A stretch of 64,000 nt of DNA from the NCBI RefSeq assembly GCF_017309955.1, contig NZ_CP021247.1:1699001-1763000 (forward strand), written 5' to 3'. Positions 17,476 to 28,774 of the stretch are shown here, in pieces (within the stretch, counting starts at the first letter, position 1; the number at the start of each line of letters is the position of its first letter). The notes below the pieces were generated by a model. It saw only the letters and a list, made by a program, of their open reading frames with translations, was not told where the DNA came from and made no database searches. The DNA comes from Novosphingobium sp. KA1. Its GTDB lineage: Bacteria; Pseudomonadota; Alphaproteobacteria; Sphingomonadales; Sphingomonadaceae. A program made the translations under genes and the position numbers.

Positions 17476-17533
17476 GGCAGGCCTGCGGCCAGAGGCAAGC
17501 GGGATTGCCTGCGGGGCCTTCGCGGCCTAGCAG

Positions 17534-18694
17534 ATGACCATGAACGCGCCCCAGAAGACGACGATGCAGATCGCCCAGGTCGACCCCTTCCACGCCATGG
17601 CCATCGGCCGCCTTGCCTATGAATTGCAGGCCGAGGGGCGCGATGTGATCCACATGGAATATGGCCAGCCTTCCACCGGAGCGCCGGCCGCCGCCATCGC
17701 CGCCGCGCACAAGGTGCTGGACAGTGATCCGGGGGGCTATTGGGAAAGCCCGGCGCTGCTGGAACGCATCGCCCGGCACTATGCCGAGGCTTACGGCGTC
17801 ACTCTCGACCGCGAGCAGGTGATCCTGACTTGCGGCGCCTCGCCCGCTTTCGTGCTGGCGCTCAGCAGCCTCTTCGCGCCGGGCGCGCGGGTGGCTCTGG
17901 CGCGGCCGGGCTACGTTGCCTACCGCAATACGCTGAAGACGCTCTATCTGGAGCCGGTGGAGATGCCTTGCGGCCCGGCCGAGCGCTATCAGGTGACGGC
18001 CGCCGCGCTCGATGCGCTCGATCCGGTGCCCGATGGCCTCATTCTCGCCAGTCCCGCCAATCCCACCGGCACCGTGATCGCGCCTGAGGAACTGGCGGCC
18101 ATCGCCGAAGTCTGCCGCCGCAAGGGCATCCGCGTGGTCTCCGACGAGATCTATCACGGCCTGACCTACGGCGATGCTGCACAATCCACCTTGCAGCATC
18201 TGCCCGAGGCGGTGGTGGTCAACAGCTTCTCGAAATACTACTCGATGGCGGGCTGGCGGCTCGGCTGGCTGGTGGTGCCGCCCGAGGTGGTGACGGCGGC
18301 GCGCGCGCGGATGAGCAACCTGTTTCTCACGCCCTCGGTGCTGGCGCAGCATGCGGGCCTGATCGCCATGGACGAGACGGCGGAACTCGAAGGCCATCTG
18401 CACACTTATGCACGCAACCGCGAACTGCTGCTGGCGGCGCTGCCGCGCCTTGGCCTCAGCGAGATCGCGCCGCCCGACGGGGCCTTCTACATCTATGCCG
18501 ACATCGGCCACCTGACCAATGACAGCCTGGCGTTCTGCCGCCAGCTTCTGCGCGACACCGGCGTCGCCACCGCGCCGGGCGTCGATTTCGATCCCGTCGA
18601 TGGTCATCGCCATTTCCGCATGAGTTTCGCGGTGTCGACGCCGCGGATCGAGCAGGCGATCGAACGCATGGCGGAATGGTTCGCGAAGCGTTGA
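17534..18694 (+). CDS. PLP-dependent aminotransferase, class I/II
   Basis: 386 aa, fold type I. N176 is in SPANPTG, D204 and Y207 in VSDEIYHG, the Schiff-base K234 in SFSKYYSMAGWRLGW, and the substrate-carboxylate Arg is expected in FRMSFA near the C-terminus. These are hallmarks of aspartate/aromatic-type aminotransferases. Exact amino acid cannot be read. The gene starts ATGACCATG; the second ATG, 6 bases on, is an alternative. Confidence 0.92.
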   Translation: MTMNAPQKTTMQIAQVDPFHAMAIGRLAYELQAEGRDVIHMEYGQPSTGAPAAAIAAAHKVLDSDPGGYWESPALLERIARHYAEAYGVTLDREQVILTCGASPAFVLALSSLFAPGARVALARPGYVAYRNTLKTLYLEPVEMPCGPAERYQVTAAALDALDPVPDGLILASPANPTGTVIAPEELAAIAEVCRRKGIRVVSDEIYHGLTYGDAAQSTLQHLPEAVVVNSFSKYYSMAGWRLGWLVVPPEVVTAARARMSNLFLTPSVLAQHAGLIAMDETAELEGHLHTYARNRELLLAALPRLGLSEIAPPDGAFYIYADIGHLTNDSLAFCRQLLRDTGVATAPGVDFDPVDGHRHFRMSFAVSTPRIEQAIERMAEWFAKR

Positions 18695-18761
18695 GGGGGT
18701 AAACGTCGGCGCAAGGCTTCGGCCTTGTGCTGATTCTTCGCGATTTGAAGATTTGTCGAAC

Positions 18762-18836
18762 TGGAGCGGGCGAAGGGATTCGAACCCTCGACCCCAACCT
18801 TGGCAAGGTTGTGCTCTACCCCTGAGCTACGCCCGC
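18762..18836 (-). tRNA. tRNA-Gly(GCC), copy 1
   Basis: 75 nt with CCA. Acceptor GCGGGCG/CGCCCGC, anticodon loop TTGCCAA (GCC), T arm GAGGG-TTCGAAT-CCCTT. First of three identical genes spaced 122-123 bases apart; the spacers differ somewhat. Confidence 0.97.
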
Positions 18837-18884
18837 TCTGGCGTTCAAGACGTTCGGGACACGTCGGAAATCTCGTATGCGAAC

Positions 18885-18959
18885 TGGAGCGGGCGAAGGG
18901 ATTCGAACCCTCGACCCCAACCTTGGCAAGGTTGTGCTCTACCCCTGAGCTACGCCCGC
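18885..18959 (-). tRNA. tRNA-Gly(GCC), copy 2
   Basis: Identical in sequence to the copy at 18762, same strand. The spacer shares CGTTC-AGAC-TTC-GGAC-like blocks with the next spacer, showing that the whole unit was duplicated. Confidence 0.97.
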
Positions 18960-19006
18960 TCGGCGTTCGAGACATTCCGGACAAGCCGAAAATCCCGTAT
19001 GTGAAC

Positions 19007-19081
19007 TGGAGCGGGCGAAGGGATTCGAACCCTCGACCCCAACCTTGGCAAGGTTGTGCTCTACCCCTGAGCTACGCCCGC
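19007..19081 (-). tRNA. tRNA-Gly(GCC), copy 3
   Basis: Identical to the other two copies. On the minus strand it is the first gene of the tandem array, so the promoter should lie to its right, before the thioredoxin-like gene. Confidence 0.97.
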
Positions 19082-19284
19082 TCGACGTTCAAGACCTGCT
19101 GGAGTGACCGGCAGGTCCGGGGTGAGGCGGCCGACTAGCAGCGCTTTTGGGGGTCGGCAAGAGCTAATTTGAAAGAATCGCACGAAGACCGGCAAGAAGC
19201 CCATAAACCCTTCACAAATCGGTCGCGAAGGCCGATCTAGTGCCCTCGAACTTCTTTACATACGCATTCACGGGAGCACGAATC

Positions 19285-20193
19285 TTGGCCAGCATGGGTC
19301 TCAACCTCGACGAACAGAAGGCGGTGGACCGCTTCCGCCAGTCCGTGGCCGAACCGTCGATGACAAAGCTGGTGATCCTCGATTTCTGGGCGGAATGGTG
19401 CGGCCCCTGCAAGGCGCTGACGCCGGTGCTGGAAAAGGTCGCCGCCGAATATGCCGACAAGGGCGTGGTGCTTGCCAAGCTGAATGTCGACGAGGAACAG
19501 TTCATCGCCAGCCAGTTCCAGGTCCGCACGATCCCCACGGTCTACGCGATCTTCCAGGGCCAGCCGGTGGCCGACCTGACCAACGCGCGCACCGAATCGC
19601 AGCTCAAGCAGATGCTCGACCAGCTGCTCGCCAAGCTGCCGGTCCAGACCGGGGCCGAACCGGCGCAGGACATCGCGCCGCTGATCGCCATGGGCGAGGA
19701 AGCGCTGGCCGAGGGCGACGGCGAACGCGCGGCCTCGATCTTCATGCAGATCCTCGAGATCGCGCCGGACAATGGCGAAGTGATCGCCGGTCTCGTGCGC
19801 GGCCTCGTCGCCGCCGGGCGAATCGAGGAAGCGGAACAGATCCTCGCCAGCCTCGAGCCGGAACTGGCTGCCGATTCGCACCTCGAACGCGCGCGTTCGG
19901 CACTGGCGCTGGCCAAGGACAAGCCAGAGGACAGCGAACTCGCCGCCCTGCGCGCCGCCGCTGCCGCGCGCCCCGAGGACATGGAGGCGCAGCTTGCCTT
20001 CGCCAACGCTGCCTTTGCGGCCGGTGAGCGCGACGATGCCGCTGCCACCCTGCTCGCCATGGTCGCCGCCGACCGCGAATGGAACGAAGGCGCCGCCCGC
20101 GCCAAGCTGCTGCAGATCTTCGAGGCGGTCGGTCTGGAAGACCCCTGGGTTTCGGCCACGCGCCGCAAGCTCTCCACCGTCCTGTTCGGCTGA
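19285..20193 (+). CDS. Thioredoxin-TPR co-chaperone, CnoX/YbbN type
   Basis: About 302 aa. The N-terminal thioredoxin fold has an intact CGPC (C39-C42, WAEWCGPCKAL) and cis-Pro in RTIPTVY; the C-terminal half is TPR-like helices rich in Ala/Glu. CnoX proteins protect substrates under oxidative (bleach) stress and pass them to GroEL. TTG 19285 is chosen because GGAG sits about 8 bases before it; ATG 19294 and ATG 19240 are alternatives. The Lon-N-domain gene follows after 14 bases, suggesting a protein quality-control operon. Confidence 0.88.
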   Translation: MASMGLNLDEQKAVDRFRQSVAEPSMTKLVILDFWAEWCGPCKALTPVLEKVAAEYADKGVVLAKLNVDEEQFIASQFQVRTIPTVYAIFQGQPVADLTNARTESQLKQMLDQLLAKLPVQTGAEPAQDIAPLIAMGEEALAEGDGERAASIFMQILEIAPDNGEVIAGLVRGLVAAGRIEEAEQILASLEPELAADSHLERARSALALAKDKPEDSELAALRAAAAARPEDMEAQLAFANAAFAAGERDDAAATLLAMVAADREWNEGAARAKLLQIFEAVGLEDPWVSATRRKLSTVLFG

Positions 20194-20207
20194 GCGGAGC
20201 GGCGCCC

Positions 20208-20819
20208 GTGCGGATCACCATCTTTCCCCTGCCGGGCGCCGTCCTCTACCCGGGGCTGCAACTGCCGCTCCACATCTTCGAGCCGCGTTACCGCTCGATG
20301 GTGAGCGACGCCCTCGCACGCGATCGCCGCATCGGCATGATCCAGCCGCAGCGCCCGGTGGAAGGCGCGCCGCTCTACGCGGTAGGGTGCCTTGGCCGGA
20401 TCGGCGACGTCGAGGCGCTGGAAGACGGGCGCTTCAACATTATCCTCGAAGGCGAATCGCGCTTTCGGGTGCTGCGCGAACTCGATGTGACCACGCCCTT
20501 CCGCCAGATCGAGGCGGAACTGCTGCCGGACGACGGCGATGAAGTGCTGGCTGCCATCGAGCGCGCCAGTTTCGAACGCGAGGCGCGGCGATTCGCCGAT
20601 GCGCAGGGCTACGCGGTGGACTGGGAGCAGGTGGCGCGGCTGGATGACCAGTCGCTGATCAACGGAGTCTCGCAGATCGCGCCGTTCGATGCGGCGGCGA
20701 AGCAGGCGCTGCTGGAGGTTTCCGGTCTGCGCGAGCGGTGTGAGCTCTTGGTGCAACTGATGCAGTTCTTCGGGCGCCGAACGGATGATGACGATGAGGA
20801 TGGGGTGACGTTGCAGTAA
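20208..20819 (+). CDS. Lon N-terminal (substrate-binding) domain protein
   Basis: 203 aa, GTG start after GGAG. ITIFPLPGAVLYPGLQLPLHIFEPRYRSM is the Lon N-domain signature; the ATPase and protease parts of Lon are absent. Stand-alone Lon-N (PUA-like) proteins are common in Alphaproteobacteria and probably bind unfolded proteins or act as adaptors. Coupled with the CnoX-like gene upstream. Confidence 0.88.
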   Translation: MRITIFPLPGAVLYPGLQLPLHIFEPRYRSMVSDALARDRRIGMIQPQRPVEGAPLYAVGCLGRIGDVEALEDGRFNIILEGESRFRVLRELDVTTPFRQIEAELLPDDGDEVLAAIERASFEREARRFADAQGYAVDWEQVARLDDQSLINGVSQIAPFDAAAKQALLEVSGLRERCELLVQLMQFFGRRTDDDDEDGVTLQ

Positions 20820-20835
20820 GGGAAGAAGGGAAGTC

Positions 20836-20854
20836 CTGGGGGATGATCCTCCAG
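20836..20854. repeat. Palindromic repeat, copy 1
   Basis: CTGGGGGATGATCCTCCAG, arms of 9 bp around a central G, preceded by an A/G-rich run and followed by GACCC. A closely related element is at 53530. Confidence 0.6.
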
Positions 20855-21029
20855 ACCCGCATAATGTCTCCGTTTCGCCCTGCGCTATCCGTTCCGCCCC
20901 CCTTGCTGCGCAGCCAATAAGTCTCCCGACGCCACCATGGGCGCGCAACGGTGCTGGTCCGCGTGACCTAGACGGTACTGGGGGTGCAGGGGGGCTATGC
21001 TCCCCTGCTTTATCCCTTGTCCTTCTTCC

Positions 21030-22409
<1,380 letters not shown>

Positions 22410-22519
22410 GGCTGGAACTCACAGGCGGGAAGGGTGGTCACGGGGGCTACGCTCTTGCGTTATTATTTTGAAGCCGCGTGGATGAAGCCAGATAGGCTGG
22501 GATGCAATGGGCCCGCGGA

Positions 22520-23284
22520 CTAAATCCCGGCATACCAGGCGTATCGGCCGTTATCCTCCCAATATCCGCCTTTGCCGCCGTAGATCCCGGCGAGCGCGGC
22601 GACCGCCTCGATCCGGGTGACGAACTTGGCGTGCTTGTAGCCCAGTTGCCGCTCTACCCGCAGGCGTAGCGGGGCGCCGTGCTGTTCTTCCAGCGGCTGG
22701 CCGTTCATCGCCCATGCCAGGATCGTCTGCGGGTGGAAGGCGTCCACCAGGTCGATCGATTCGTAATAGGGCCTCCCGCCGTAGAGATCGGCGCAATGGA
22801 ACACGAGATAGCGCGCCTCCGGCCGTAGCCGCGCGAGATCGAGCAGGGCAGCAAGGCGCGGGCCGGTCCACTTGCCGATCGCGCTCCATCCCTCGACGCA
22901 GTCGTGGCGGGTGATCTGGGTGCGCTGGGGGAACTGCTTGAGCGCGGTCAGCGGCAGCATGAGGGGATGCGTGACCAGTCCGTCCACCCGCAGCGCCCAC
23001 CGCGAAAAACCCTGCGCGAAATGGGTGCGGTAGACCGGATCGGCGACGGCAAGGCTGCCGTTGGCGCGGAAGGTGGGCGACATTTGCGATTCGGCGAACT
23101 CGCGGGCCAGCGCATCGCCGGCAAGGCCGCGCTGGGTCACGCGGTGGAGGTCTTCCGCCTGCCCCAGAAAATCGAGCACCTTGGGATCGCGCGTCAGCCG
23201 GTCGCAGCCGGAAAGCAGCAGCCCGCCCGCGCCCACCGCACCCGCCTGAATCAGTCGCCGCCGCGAGAGGATCAACTTGCTCAC
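22520..23284 (-). CDS. Molybdopterin-dependent oxidoreductase (sulfite oxidase fold)
   Basis: 254 aa. A twin-arginine signal (SRRRLIQAGAVGAGGLLLSGC) with a lipobox-like Cys points to periplasmic export after cofactor loading. The Mo-pterin domain has RHDCVEGWSAIGKW, whose Cys is the expected Mo ligand, then YYESIDLVDAFHPQTILAWAMNGQPL. GTG 23284 overlaps the cytochrome gene's stop by 4 bases, so the pair forms one two-subunit enzyme, with the cytochrome carrying electrons to or from the membrane. Substrate unknown; MsrP-like methionine sulfoxide reduction is one possibility. Confidence 0.88.
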   Translation of the reverse strand: MSKLILSRRRLIQAGAVGAGGLLLSGCDRLTRDPKVLDFLGQAEDLHRVTQRGLAGDALAREFAESQMSPTFRANGSLAVADPVYRTHFAQGFSRWALRVDGLVTHPLMLPLTALKQFPQRTQITRHDCVEGWSAIGKWTGPRLAALLDLARLRPEARYLVFHCADLYGGRPYYESIDLVDAFHPQTILAWAMNGQPLEEQHGAPLRLRVERQLGYKHAKFVTRIEAVAALAGIYGGKGGYWEDNGRYAWYAGI

Positions 23285-24153
23285 TGCTCCTTCTCCCTTG
23301 GCAGGCGATACCAGCCCGTCACCATCGCGCGCAGTTCGTTGAACGGCCCGGCCAGCACGACCATGGCGATGTGGACGATAAAGAAGCCCACCAGAGCAAA
23401 TGCGCAAAGGAAGTGGATCGAGCGCGCCGTTTGCCGCCCCCCGAACACTTCCGTCACCAGCGGCGCCCACGCATCGGTGCCGGGCGAAAGGGCGAGGCCG
23501 GTCAGGATCATCAGCGGCAGCAGGCTGAACAGCACTGCGGCATAGGCGATCTTCTGAAGCGTGTTGTAGCGCAGCGCCGCCGCCCCGGTGGGCAGGCGCA
23601 GCCGCGCGTGGTCCCGCGCTTCCAGCCAGACATGCCGCAGCCGCCATTCGCGGCGCGTGATATGAATGTCGCGCTGGATATGCCGGTTCACGAGCGACCA
23701 GATCAGATAGGCCGCCAGACCCAGCGAGAGCACCCAGGCGAAGGCCAGGTGCCATGTCCGCGCATCGGCAAGGCTGTAGGCCGAGGGGATCGTCGCCCAA
23801 TAAGGAAAGGCGCGGCGGTGCGGGGTGCCGTCGGGGTCTTTCCAGTAGCCGAGCAGGCCGGTCGTCTCGACGCGGTGGCCGGCCACTTGCAGATAGCCAT
23901 ATTCATACGTGCCGATCCGCGCGGAGCCGATCTTCAGCCACGGCGCATCGAAATTCGCGCCATATTCACCCCAGCAGAGCCGGGCATGGGCGTTAAAGAT
24001 CATCAGCCCGCTCATCAGCATGATCAGCAGCGTGACCGCATTGGTCCAGTGCCAGAGCCGCGTCGAGAGCCGGTGGCGCTTCACCAGATCGCCGCCTTGC
24101 GGATGAGCCTCTTGCGCGGGAGAGGGTTCGGCGGGCGGGGCGATGTCGCTCAT
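23281..24153 (-). CDS. Cytochrome b membrane subunit (thiosulfate reductase/hydrogenase type)
   Basis: 290 aa with four main membrane helices. Haem-ligand candidates are His in RLWHWTNAV, TWHLAFAWVL, SIHFLCAF and FFIVHIAMVV. The start is placed at MSDIAPP (24153), because the longer frame lacks a ribosome site. Together with the overlapping molybdopterin subunit it forms a periplasmic oxidoreductase linked to the quinone pool. Confidence 0.88.
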   Translation of the reverse strand: MSDIAPPAEPSPAQEAHPQGGDLVKRHRLSTRLWHWTNAVTLLIMLMSGLMIFNAHARLCWGEYGANFDAPWLKIGSARIGTYEYGYLQVAGHRVETTGLLGYWKDPDGTPHRRAFPYWATIPSAYSLADARTWHLAFAWVLSLGLAAYLIWSLVNRHIQRDIHITRREWRLRHVWLEARDHARLRLPTGAAALRYNTLQKIAYAAVLFSLLPLMILTGLALSPGTDAWAPLVTEVFGGRQTARSIHFLCAFALVGFFIVHIAMVVLAGPFNELRAMVTGWYRLPREKEQ

Positions 24154-24196
24154 GATCCCAGTTCGCCTCGCCCTTGCCATCGGTTACAGCCCGATT

Positions 24197-24613
24197 CTAC
24201 GCGCCGAGCAGATGCAGCGCCACCTGCCGCCGGTGCGCCATGCGGCGGTGCTCGGCCAGATAGATGCCTTGCCAGGTTCCCAGCGCCATCTGCCCGCCGA
24301 TCACCGGAATCGACAGGTTGACGCCGGTCAGAGTCGCCTTGAGGTGCGCGGGCATGTCGTCCGGCCCCTCGTCGTCATGGGCATAGTGCGGGCCTTCCGG
24401 CGCGATGCGGTCGAGCCAGGCGACCAGATCGCCGCGCACCTCGCGCGCGGCATTCTCCTGAATCAGCAGCGAGGCGGACGTGTGGCGGCACAGCAGCGTC
24501 AGCAGCCCCTCGCCGATGCCGCTTTCGCGCTGCCACCCGGCAATCGCCCGCGTGATATCGGTAAGGCCCCGGCCAGGGGTGTCGAACGTGAGGATGGTGG
24601 TCGCCTGTTTCAT
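24197..24613 (-). CDS. YjbQ/UPF0047 family protein
   Basis: 138 aa, full family length. Conserved blocks are CRHTSASLLIQENA, HDDEGPDDMPAHLKATL and GTWQGIYLAEHR, with three His and acidic residues forming a likely metal site. Some members have weak thiamine phosphate synthase activity; the physiological role is unsettled. Probably monocistronic, 43 bases before the cytochrome gene on the same strand. Confidence 0.93.
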   Translation of the reverse strand: MKQATTILTFDTPGRGLTDITRAIAGWQRESGIGEGLLTLLCRHTSASLLIQENAAREVRGDLVAWLDRIAPEGPHYAHDDEGPDDMPAHLKATLTGVNLSIPVIGGQMALGTWQGIYLAEHRRMAHRRQVALHLLGA

Positions 24614-25091
24614 CGCATCGGCATCCTGATCCCGGGCGGCGCGGCGATCAAGTCGCGGCTTCGAGCGTGATTATGTCTCATTTCAGCAACAGCGAACGGC
24701 AACAAAGACCGATAATTTCTCGCTTGACCTAATGGGAAAGGGGTGAAACACAGCATGGTTTAGAGGCTTCCATGTATGTTTACAGAGGCGGCGTCGAACC
24801 CTTGGAAATCGTGGATTCCTGCGGCTTTTGCCCTCTCTTGCGATGCCCCCGGCCGGTCCGGGCAGGCACTTTTTGTCCCATCATCCGCGCAGAGGCGATT
24901 GATCTAGCCATATCTGCCGCGTATTGCCGCGCTCGGCGACGGGCCGGCAGACCGGCACGGTGTCTGTCGTCCGCAAGGATCGTTCGGTCGCTGGATATGC
25001 CGGAAATCGGCGCATTCACACGGCTTCCGGACGGCCGCGAGATGAGCCCGGACAATCACCGGGCCGCTCGGGTCTCACGCAAGGGTTGGTC
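24614..25091 (+). promoter_or_regulatory. Long upstream region of the acc operon
   Basis: About 480 bases without a convincing gene. CTTGACC at 24723 could be a -35 box, but no strong -10 follows. CCCGG...CCGGG near 24848, followed by CAGGCACTTTTT, could be a weak hairpin or attenuator. A 107-residue open frame from 24772 is Arg/Cys-rich and looks non-coding. Confidence 0.35.
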
Positions 25092-25940
25092 ATGAGTTGG
25101 CTTAGCAAAGTACGCAATTCCCTCGGGAACCTGAAGAAGCGGGATACGCCCGACAACCTGTGGACCAAGTGTCCCGGTTGCGGCGAGATGCTCTTCACCA
25201 AGGAGTTCGAGGACAACCTCTCGGTCTGCCCGCGTTGCCAGTATCATGGCCGCATCGGCGCGCAGCAGCGCTTCGACCAGCTTCTCGACGCCGGTTACGG
25301 CGTCCTCTCGGCACCGCGCGTGCCGGAAAATCCGCTCAATTTCCGCGATTCCAAGAAGTACTCGGATCGCCTCAAGGCTGCTCGCGCCGCCAATCCCTAC
25401 CCCGATGCGCTGACCAATGCGCTCGGCACGATCGAGGGTCGCAAGGTCGTCCTCGGCGTGCAGGACTTCGCCTTCATGGGCGGGTCGATGGGCATGGCGG
25501 TGGGCGAAGCCTTCGTCGAAGCCGCCGAGCGCGCCATTGCCGAGAACTGCGGCTACGTCATTTTCACCGCCGCGGGCGGCGCACGCATGCAGGAGGGTAT
25601 CCTCTCGCTCATGCAGATGCCCAAGGCGACCGTCGCGATCCGCCGCCTTGCGCGGGCGGGCCTGCCCTACATCGTCGTCCTCACCGATCCCACCACCGGC
25701 GGCGTCACCGCCAGCTACGCGATGCTGGGCGATATCCACATTGCAGAGCCCGGCGCCCTTATCGGCTTCGCCGGCCAGCGCGTGATCCAGGACACGATCC
25801 GCGAGAAACTCCCCGACGGCTTCCAGCGCGCCGAGTACCTCCATGCCCACGGCATGGTGGACATGGTGGTCCACCGCAAGGACCTCAAAGGCACGCTGGC
25901 CTCGCTGCTCGAATATCTTGAACGAAAGGAAGTTGCGTGA
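25092..25940 (+). CDS. accD: Acetyl-CoA carboxylase carboxyltransferase beta subunit
   Basis: 282 aa. The N-terminal zinc ribbon has C27, C30, C46 and C49 (CPGC, CPRC); the carboxyltransferase core has [20 protein letters not shown] and [13 protein letters not shown]. With AccA it transfers the carboxyl group from biotin to acetyl-CoA, making malonyl-CoA. ATG 25092 gives the family N-terminus; the open frame upstream is not part of the protein. The stop overlaps the accB GTG (GTGA). Confidence 0.97.
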   Translation: MSWLSKVRNSLGNLKKRDTPDNLWTKCPGCGEMLFTKEFEDNLSVCPRCQYHGRIGAQQRFDQLLDAGYGVLSAPRVPENPLNFRDSKKYSDRLKAARAANPYPDALTNALGTIEGRKVVLGVQDFAFMGGSMGMAVGEAFVEAAERAIAENCGYVIFTAAGGARMQEGILSLMQMPKATVAIRRLARAGLPYIVVLTDPTTGGVTASYAMLGDIHIAEPGALIGFAGQRVIQDTIREKLPDGFQRAEYLHAHGMVDMVVHRKDLKGTLASLLEYLERKEVA

Positions 25941-26392
25941 ACATCGACAGCGCGCTGGTACGCGAGCTCGCCGAGCTCCTGGCTGAAACCGGTCTGACCG
26001 AGATCGAGGTCGAGGATGGCGAACGCAAGATCAAGGTGACGCGCCAGGTCGCGCAGCAGATCGTTGCTGCCGCTCCGGCCATGCCCTTCGCCGCTCCCGC
26101 CGCTGCGCCGGTCGCTGCCGCCGCTCCGGTTGCCGAAGCGGCTGCCCCGGCCGCTCCGGTCGATGCGGTGAAGTCGCCGATGGTCGGCACCGCCTACCTC
26201 GCGCCCGAGCCTACCGCGCCGAACTTCATCAGCGTCGGCCAGCAGGTCAAGGCCGGCGACGTGCTGCTGATCGTCGAAGCCATGAAGGTCATGAACCAGA
26301 TCACCGCCCCCAAGGGCGGCACGATCCAGGCCATCCTCATCGACAACCAGCAGCCGGTCGAATTCGACCAGCCGCTCGTCGTGATCGCCTGA
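25937..26392 (+). CDS. accB: Acetyl-CoA carboxylase biotin carboxyl carrier protein
   Basis: 151 aa. A short helical N-terminus, an Ala/Pro-rich flexible linker (about 50-80), and a biotinyl domain with the biotinylated K117 in EAMKVMN. GTG start with AAAGGA before it, overlapping the accD stop by 4 bases. Followed by accC after 13 bases. Confidence 0.97.
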   Translation: MNIDSALVRELAELLAETGLTEIEVEDGERKIKVTRQVAQQIVAAAPAMPFAAPAAAPVAAAAPVAEAAAPAAPVDAVKSPMVGTAYLAPEPTAPNFISVGQQVKAGDVLLIVEAMKVMNQITAPKGGTIQAILIDNQQPVEFDQPLVVIA

Positions 26393-26405
26393 GGATCGTA
26401 ATCTG

Positions 26406-27755
26406 ATGGCCATCAAGCGCCTCCTGATTGCCAACCGCGGCGAGATCGCGCTGCGCATCCACCGCGCCGCGCGCGAGATGGGCATCGAAACCGTCGCGGT
26501 CCACTCGACCGCCGACGCCGACGCCATGCATGTGCGCCTTGCCGACCACGCGGTCTGCATCGGCCCGCCGGCCGCGAAGGATTCGTATCTCAATGTCGCG
26601 GCGATCATCGCCGCCGCCGAGATCACCCATGCCGACGCGATCCACCCCGGCTACGGCTTCCTTTCGGAGAACGCCCAGTTCGCCGAGATCGTCGAGGCGC
26701 ATGGCCTGATCTGGGTCGGCCCCAAGCCCGAGCACATCCGCACGATGGGCGACAAGGTGGAAGCCAAGCGCACTGCCGGCGCACTCGGCCTGCCGCTGGT
26801 GCCGGGCTCGGACGGGGCGATCGAGGACTTCGCGGTTGCCCGTGATCTGGCCGAGACGATTGGTTATCCGGTCATCATCAAGGCCGCTTCGGGCGGCGGC
26901 GGCCGCGGCATGAAGGTCGTCAACACGGCCGAGGAACTCGAAAGCCAGATGGGTCAGGCCCGTTCGGAGGCGAAGGCTGCCTTCGGCGATGCCACCGTCT
27001 ACATGGAAAAGTACCTCGGCAATCCGCGCCATATCGAGTTCCAGATCTTCGGTGACGGCAAGGGCGAGGCGGTGCACCTGGGCGAGCGCGACTGTTCGCT
27101 GCAGCGCCGCCACCAGAAGGTGCTGGAAGAAGCGCCCTCGCCGGTCATCACCCCCGAAGAGCGCGACCGCATGGGCGGCATCGTCGCCAAGGCGATGGCC
27201 GACATGGCCTATCGCGGCGCCGGCACCATCGAGTTCCTCTGGGAAAACGGTGAGTTCTACTTCATCGAGATGAACACCCGCCTGCAGGTGGAGCATCCGG
27301 TGACCGAAGCCATCACCGGCGTCGACCTCGTGCGCGAACAGATCCGCGTGGCCGAAGGCAATCCGCTTTCGTTCAAGCAGGACGAGATCGAGTTCAAGGG
27401 CCACGCGATTGAATGCCGCATCAACGCGGAAGACCCTTGGAACTTCACGCCTTCGCCGGGTCAGGTCACGGCCTACCACGCGGCGGGCGGCATGAACGTG
27501 CGCGTCGATTCGGGGCTCTATGCAGGTTACCGCATCCCGCCCTACTACGATTCGATGATCGGCAAGCTCATCGTCTCGGGCCGTACCCGCAAGGGCGCGA
27601 TCATGCGCCTCAAGCGTGCGCTCGATGAAATGGTGATCGACGGCGTCAAGACCTCGATCCCGCTGCATCAGGCGCTGCTGGACGATCCCGAGTTCCAGAG
27701 CGGCGAATACACCATCAAGTGGCTGGAAGAGTGGCTGGCGAAGCGCGCCTCCTGA
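26406..27755 (+). CDS. accC: Acetyl-CoA carboxylase biotin carboxylase
   Basis: 449 aa, standard length. ATP-grasp enzyme that carboxylates the biotin on AccB. Motifs: [13 protein letters not shown] at the N-terminus, [12 protein letters not shown] (P loop), [34 protein letters not shown] with the catalytic Glu/Arg region, and [13 protein letters not shown]. Third gene of the acc cluster. Confidence 0.97.
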   Translation: MAIKRLLIANRGEIALRIHRAAREMGIETVAVHSTADADAMHVRLADHAVCIGPPAAKDSYLNVAAIIAAAEITHADAIHPGYGFLSENAQFAEIVEAHGLIWVGPKPEHIRTMGDKVEAKRTAGALGLPLVPGSDGAIEDFAVARDLAETIGYPVIIKAASGGGGRGMKVVNTAEELESQMGQARSEAKAAFGDATVYMEKYLGNPRHIEFQIFGDGKGEAVHLGERDCSLQRRHQKVLEEAPSPVITPEERDRMGGIVAKAMADMAYRGAGTIEFLWENGEFYFIEMNTRLQVEHPVTEAITGVDLVREQIRVAEGNPLSFKQDEIEFKGHAIECRINAEDPWNFTPSPGQVTAYHAAGGMNVRVDSGLYAGYRIPPYYDSMIGKLIVSGRTRKGAIMRLKRALDEMVIDGVKTSIPLHQALLDDPEFQSGEYTIKWLEEWLAKRAS

Positions 27756-27787
27756 GGCGCGCGGCAACAGACCTGAACGGATAGAGC

Positions 27788-28735
27788 ATGATCTCGTTTC
27801 TTGAATTCGAAAAGCCGATCGCGGAACTGGAAGCGCGCATTGCCGAACTGCGCGCCACCGCCAGCGGCAGCGATCTCGACATCGCGTCCGAGATCGGCCG
27901 TCTGGAAAAGAAGAGCGCGGCGCTGCTGAGCGGCACCTACGCCAAGCTCTCACCCTGGCAGAAGACGCAAGTGGCGCGCCATCCGCAGCGCCCCCACTTC
28001 GTGGACTACCTCGCGCTCGGCTTTACCGAGTTCGTGCCGCTGGGCGGTGACCGTCTCTATGGCGAAGACCAGGCGATCATCGGCGGTCTGGCCAAGCTCA
28101 ATGGCCGCAAGGTCATGCTGATCGGCCACGAGAAGGGTTCGGACACCACCTCGCGCATCCGCCACAACTTCGGCATGGCCAAGCCCGAAGGCTACCGCAA
28201 GGCGATCCGCCTGATGGAAATGGCCGGCAAGTTCGGCCTGCCGGTGGTCACGCTGGTCGATACCGCCGGCGCTTTCCCCGGCGTCGAGGCCGAGGAACGC
28301 GGTCAGGCGGAAGCGATCGCCCGTTCGATCGAGGCCTGCCTCGGCGTGCCGGTGCCGATGGTTTCGGCTATCGTCGGCGAGGGCGGCTCGGGCGGCGCGG
28401 TGGCGCTGGCCGCGGCCGACCGCGTGCTGATGCTGGAACACTCGATCTACTCGGTGATCTCGCCCGAGGGCGCCTCGTCGATTCTCTGGCGCACGCCGGA
28501 CAAGGCCCCCGACGCGGCCGAGGCGATGAAGGTGACGGCGCAGGACCTGCTCTCGCTCGGCGTGATCGAGCGCGTGGTGGCGGAGCCGACCGGCGGCGCC
28601 CACCGCGATGCCGGCAAGACCGCGCAGGCGCTACTGGGCGCGATCGAGCAGGAACTCGACGTGCTCTCCGCATTGCCGACCGGCGACCTGCTGGCCCGCC
28701 GCGAGGAACGCTTCCTGAAGATCGGGCGGGCCTGA
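27788..28735 (+). CDS. accA: Acetyl-CoA carboxylase carboxyltransferase alpha subunit
   Basis: 315 aa. FLEFEKPIAELEARI and GRLEKK form the N-terminal helical region; the crotonase-like core has GHEKG, FGMAKPEGYRKA, DTAGAFPG and EGGSGGAVALA. Partner of AccD. In most Proteobacteria accA is not next to accBC; here it closes an accD-B-C-A operon and is followed by a strong terminator. Confidence 0.97.
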   Translation: MISFLEFEKPIAELEARIAELRATASGSDLDIASEIGRLEKKSAALLSGTYAKLSPWQKTQVARHPQRPHFVDYLALGFTEFVPLGGDRLYGEDQAIIGGLAKLNGRKVMLIGHEKGSDTTSRIRHNFGMAKPEGYRKAIRLMEMAGKFGLPVVTLVDTAGAFPGVEAEERGQAEAIARSIEACLGVPVPMVSAIVGEGGSGGAVALAAADRVLMLEHSIYSVISPEGASSILWRTPDKAPDAAEAMKVTAQDLLSLGVIERVVAEPTGGAHRDAGKTAQALLGAIEQELDVLSALPTGDLLARREERFLKIGRA

Positions 28736-28774
28736 GTTCTGGGCCTGAGTCCAGGCTTTCATCCAAGAGTTCGC

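Noticed and set aside
24772..25095. 107-residue open frame before accD as a leader peptide gene
   Set aside because: Arg/Cys-rich composition, no ribosome site and no folded pattern; it overlaps the accD start in another frame.
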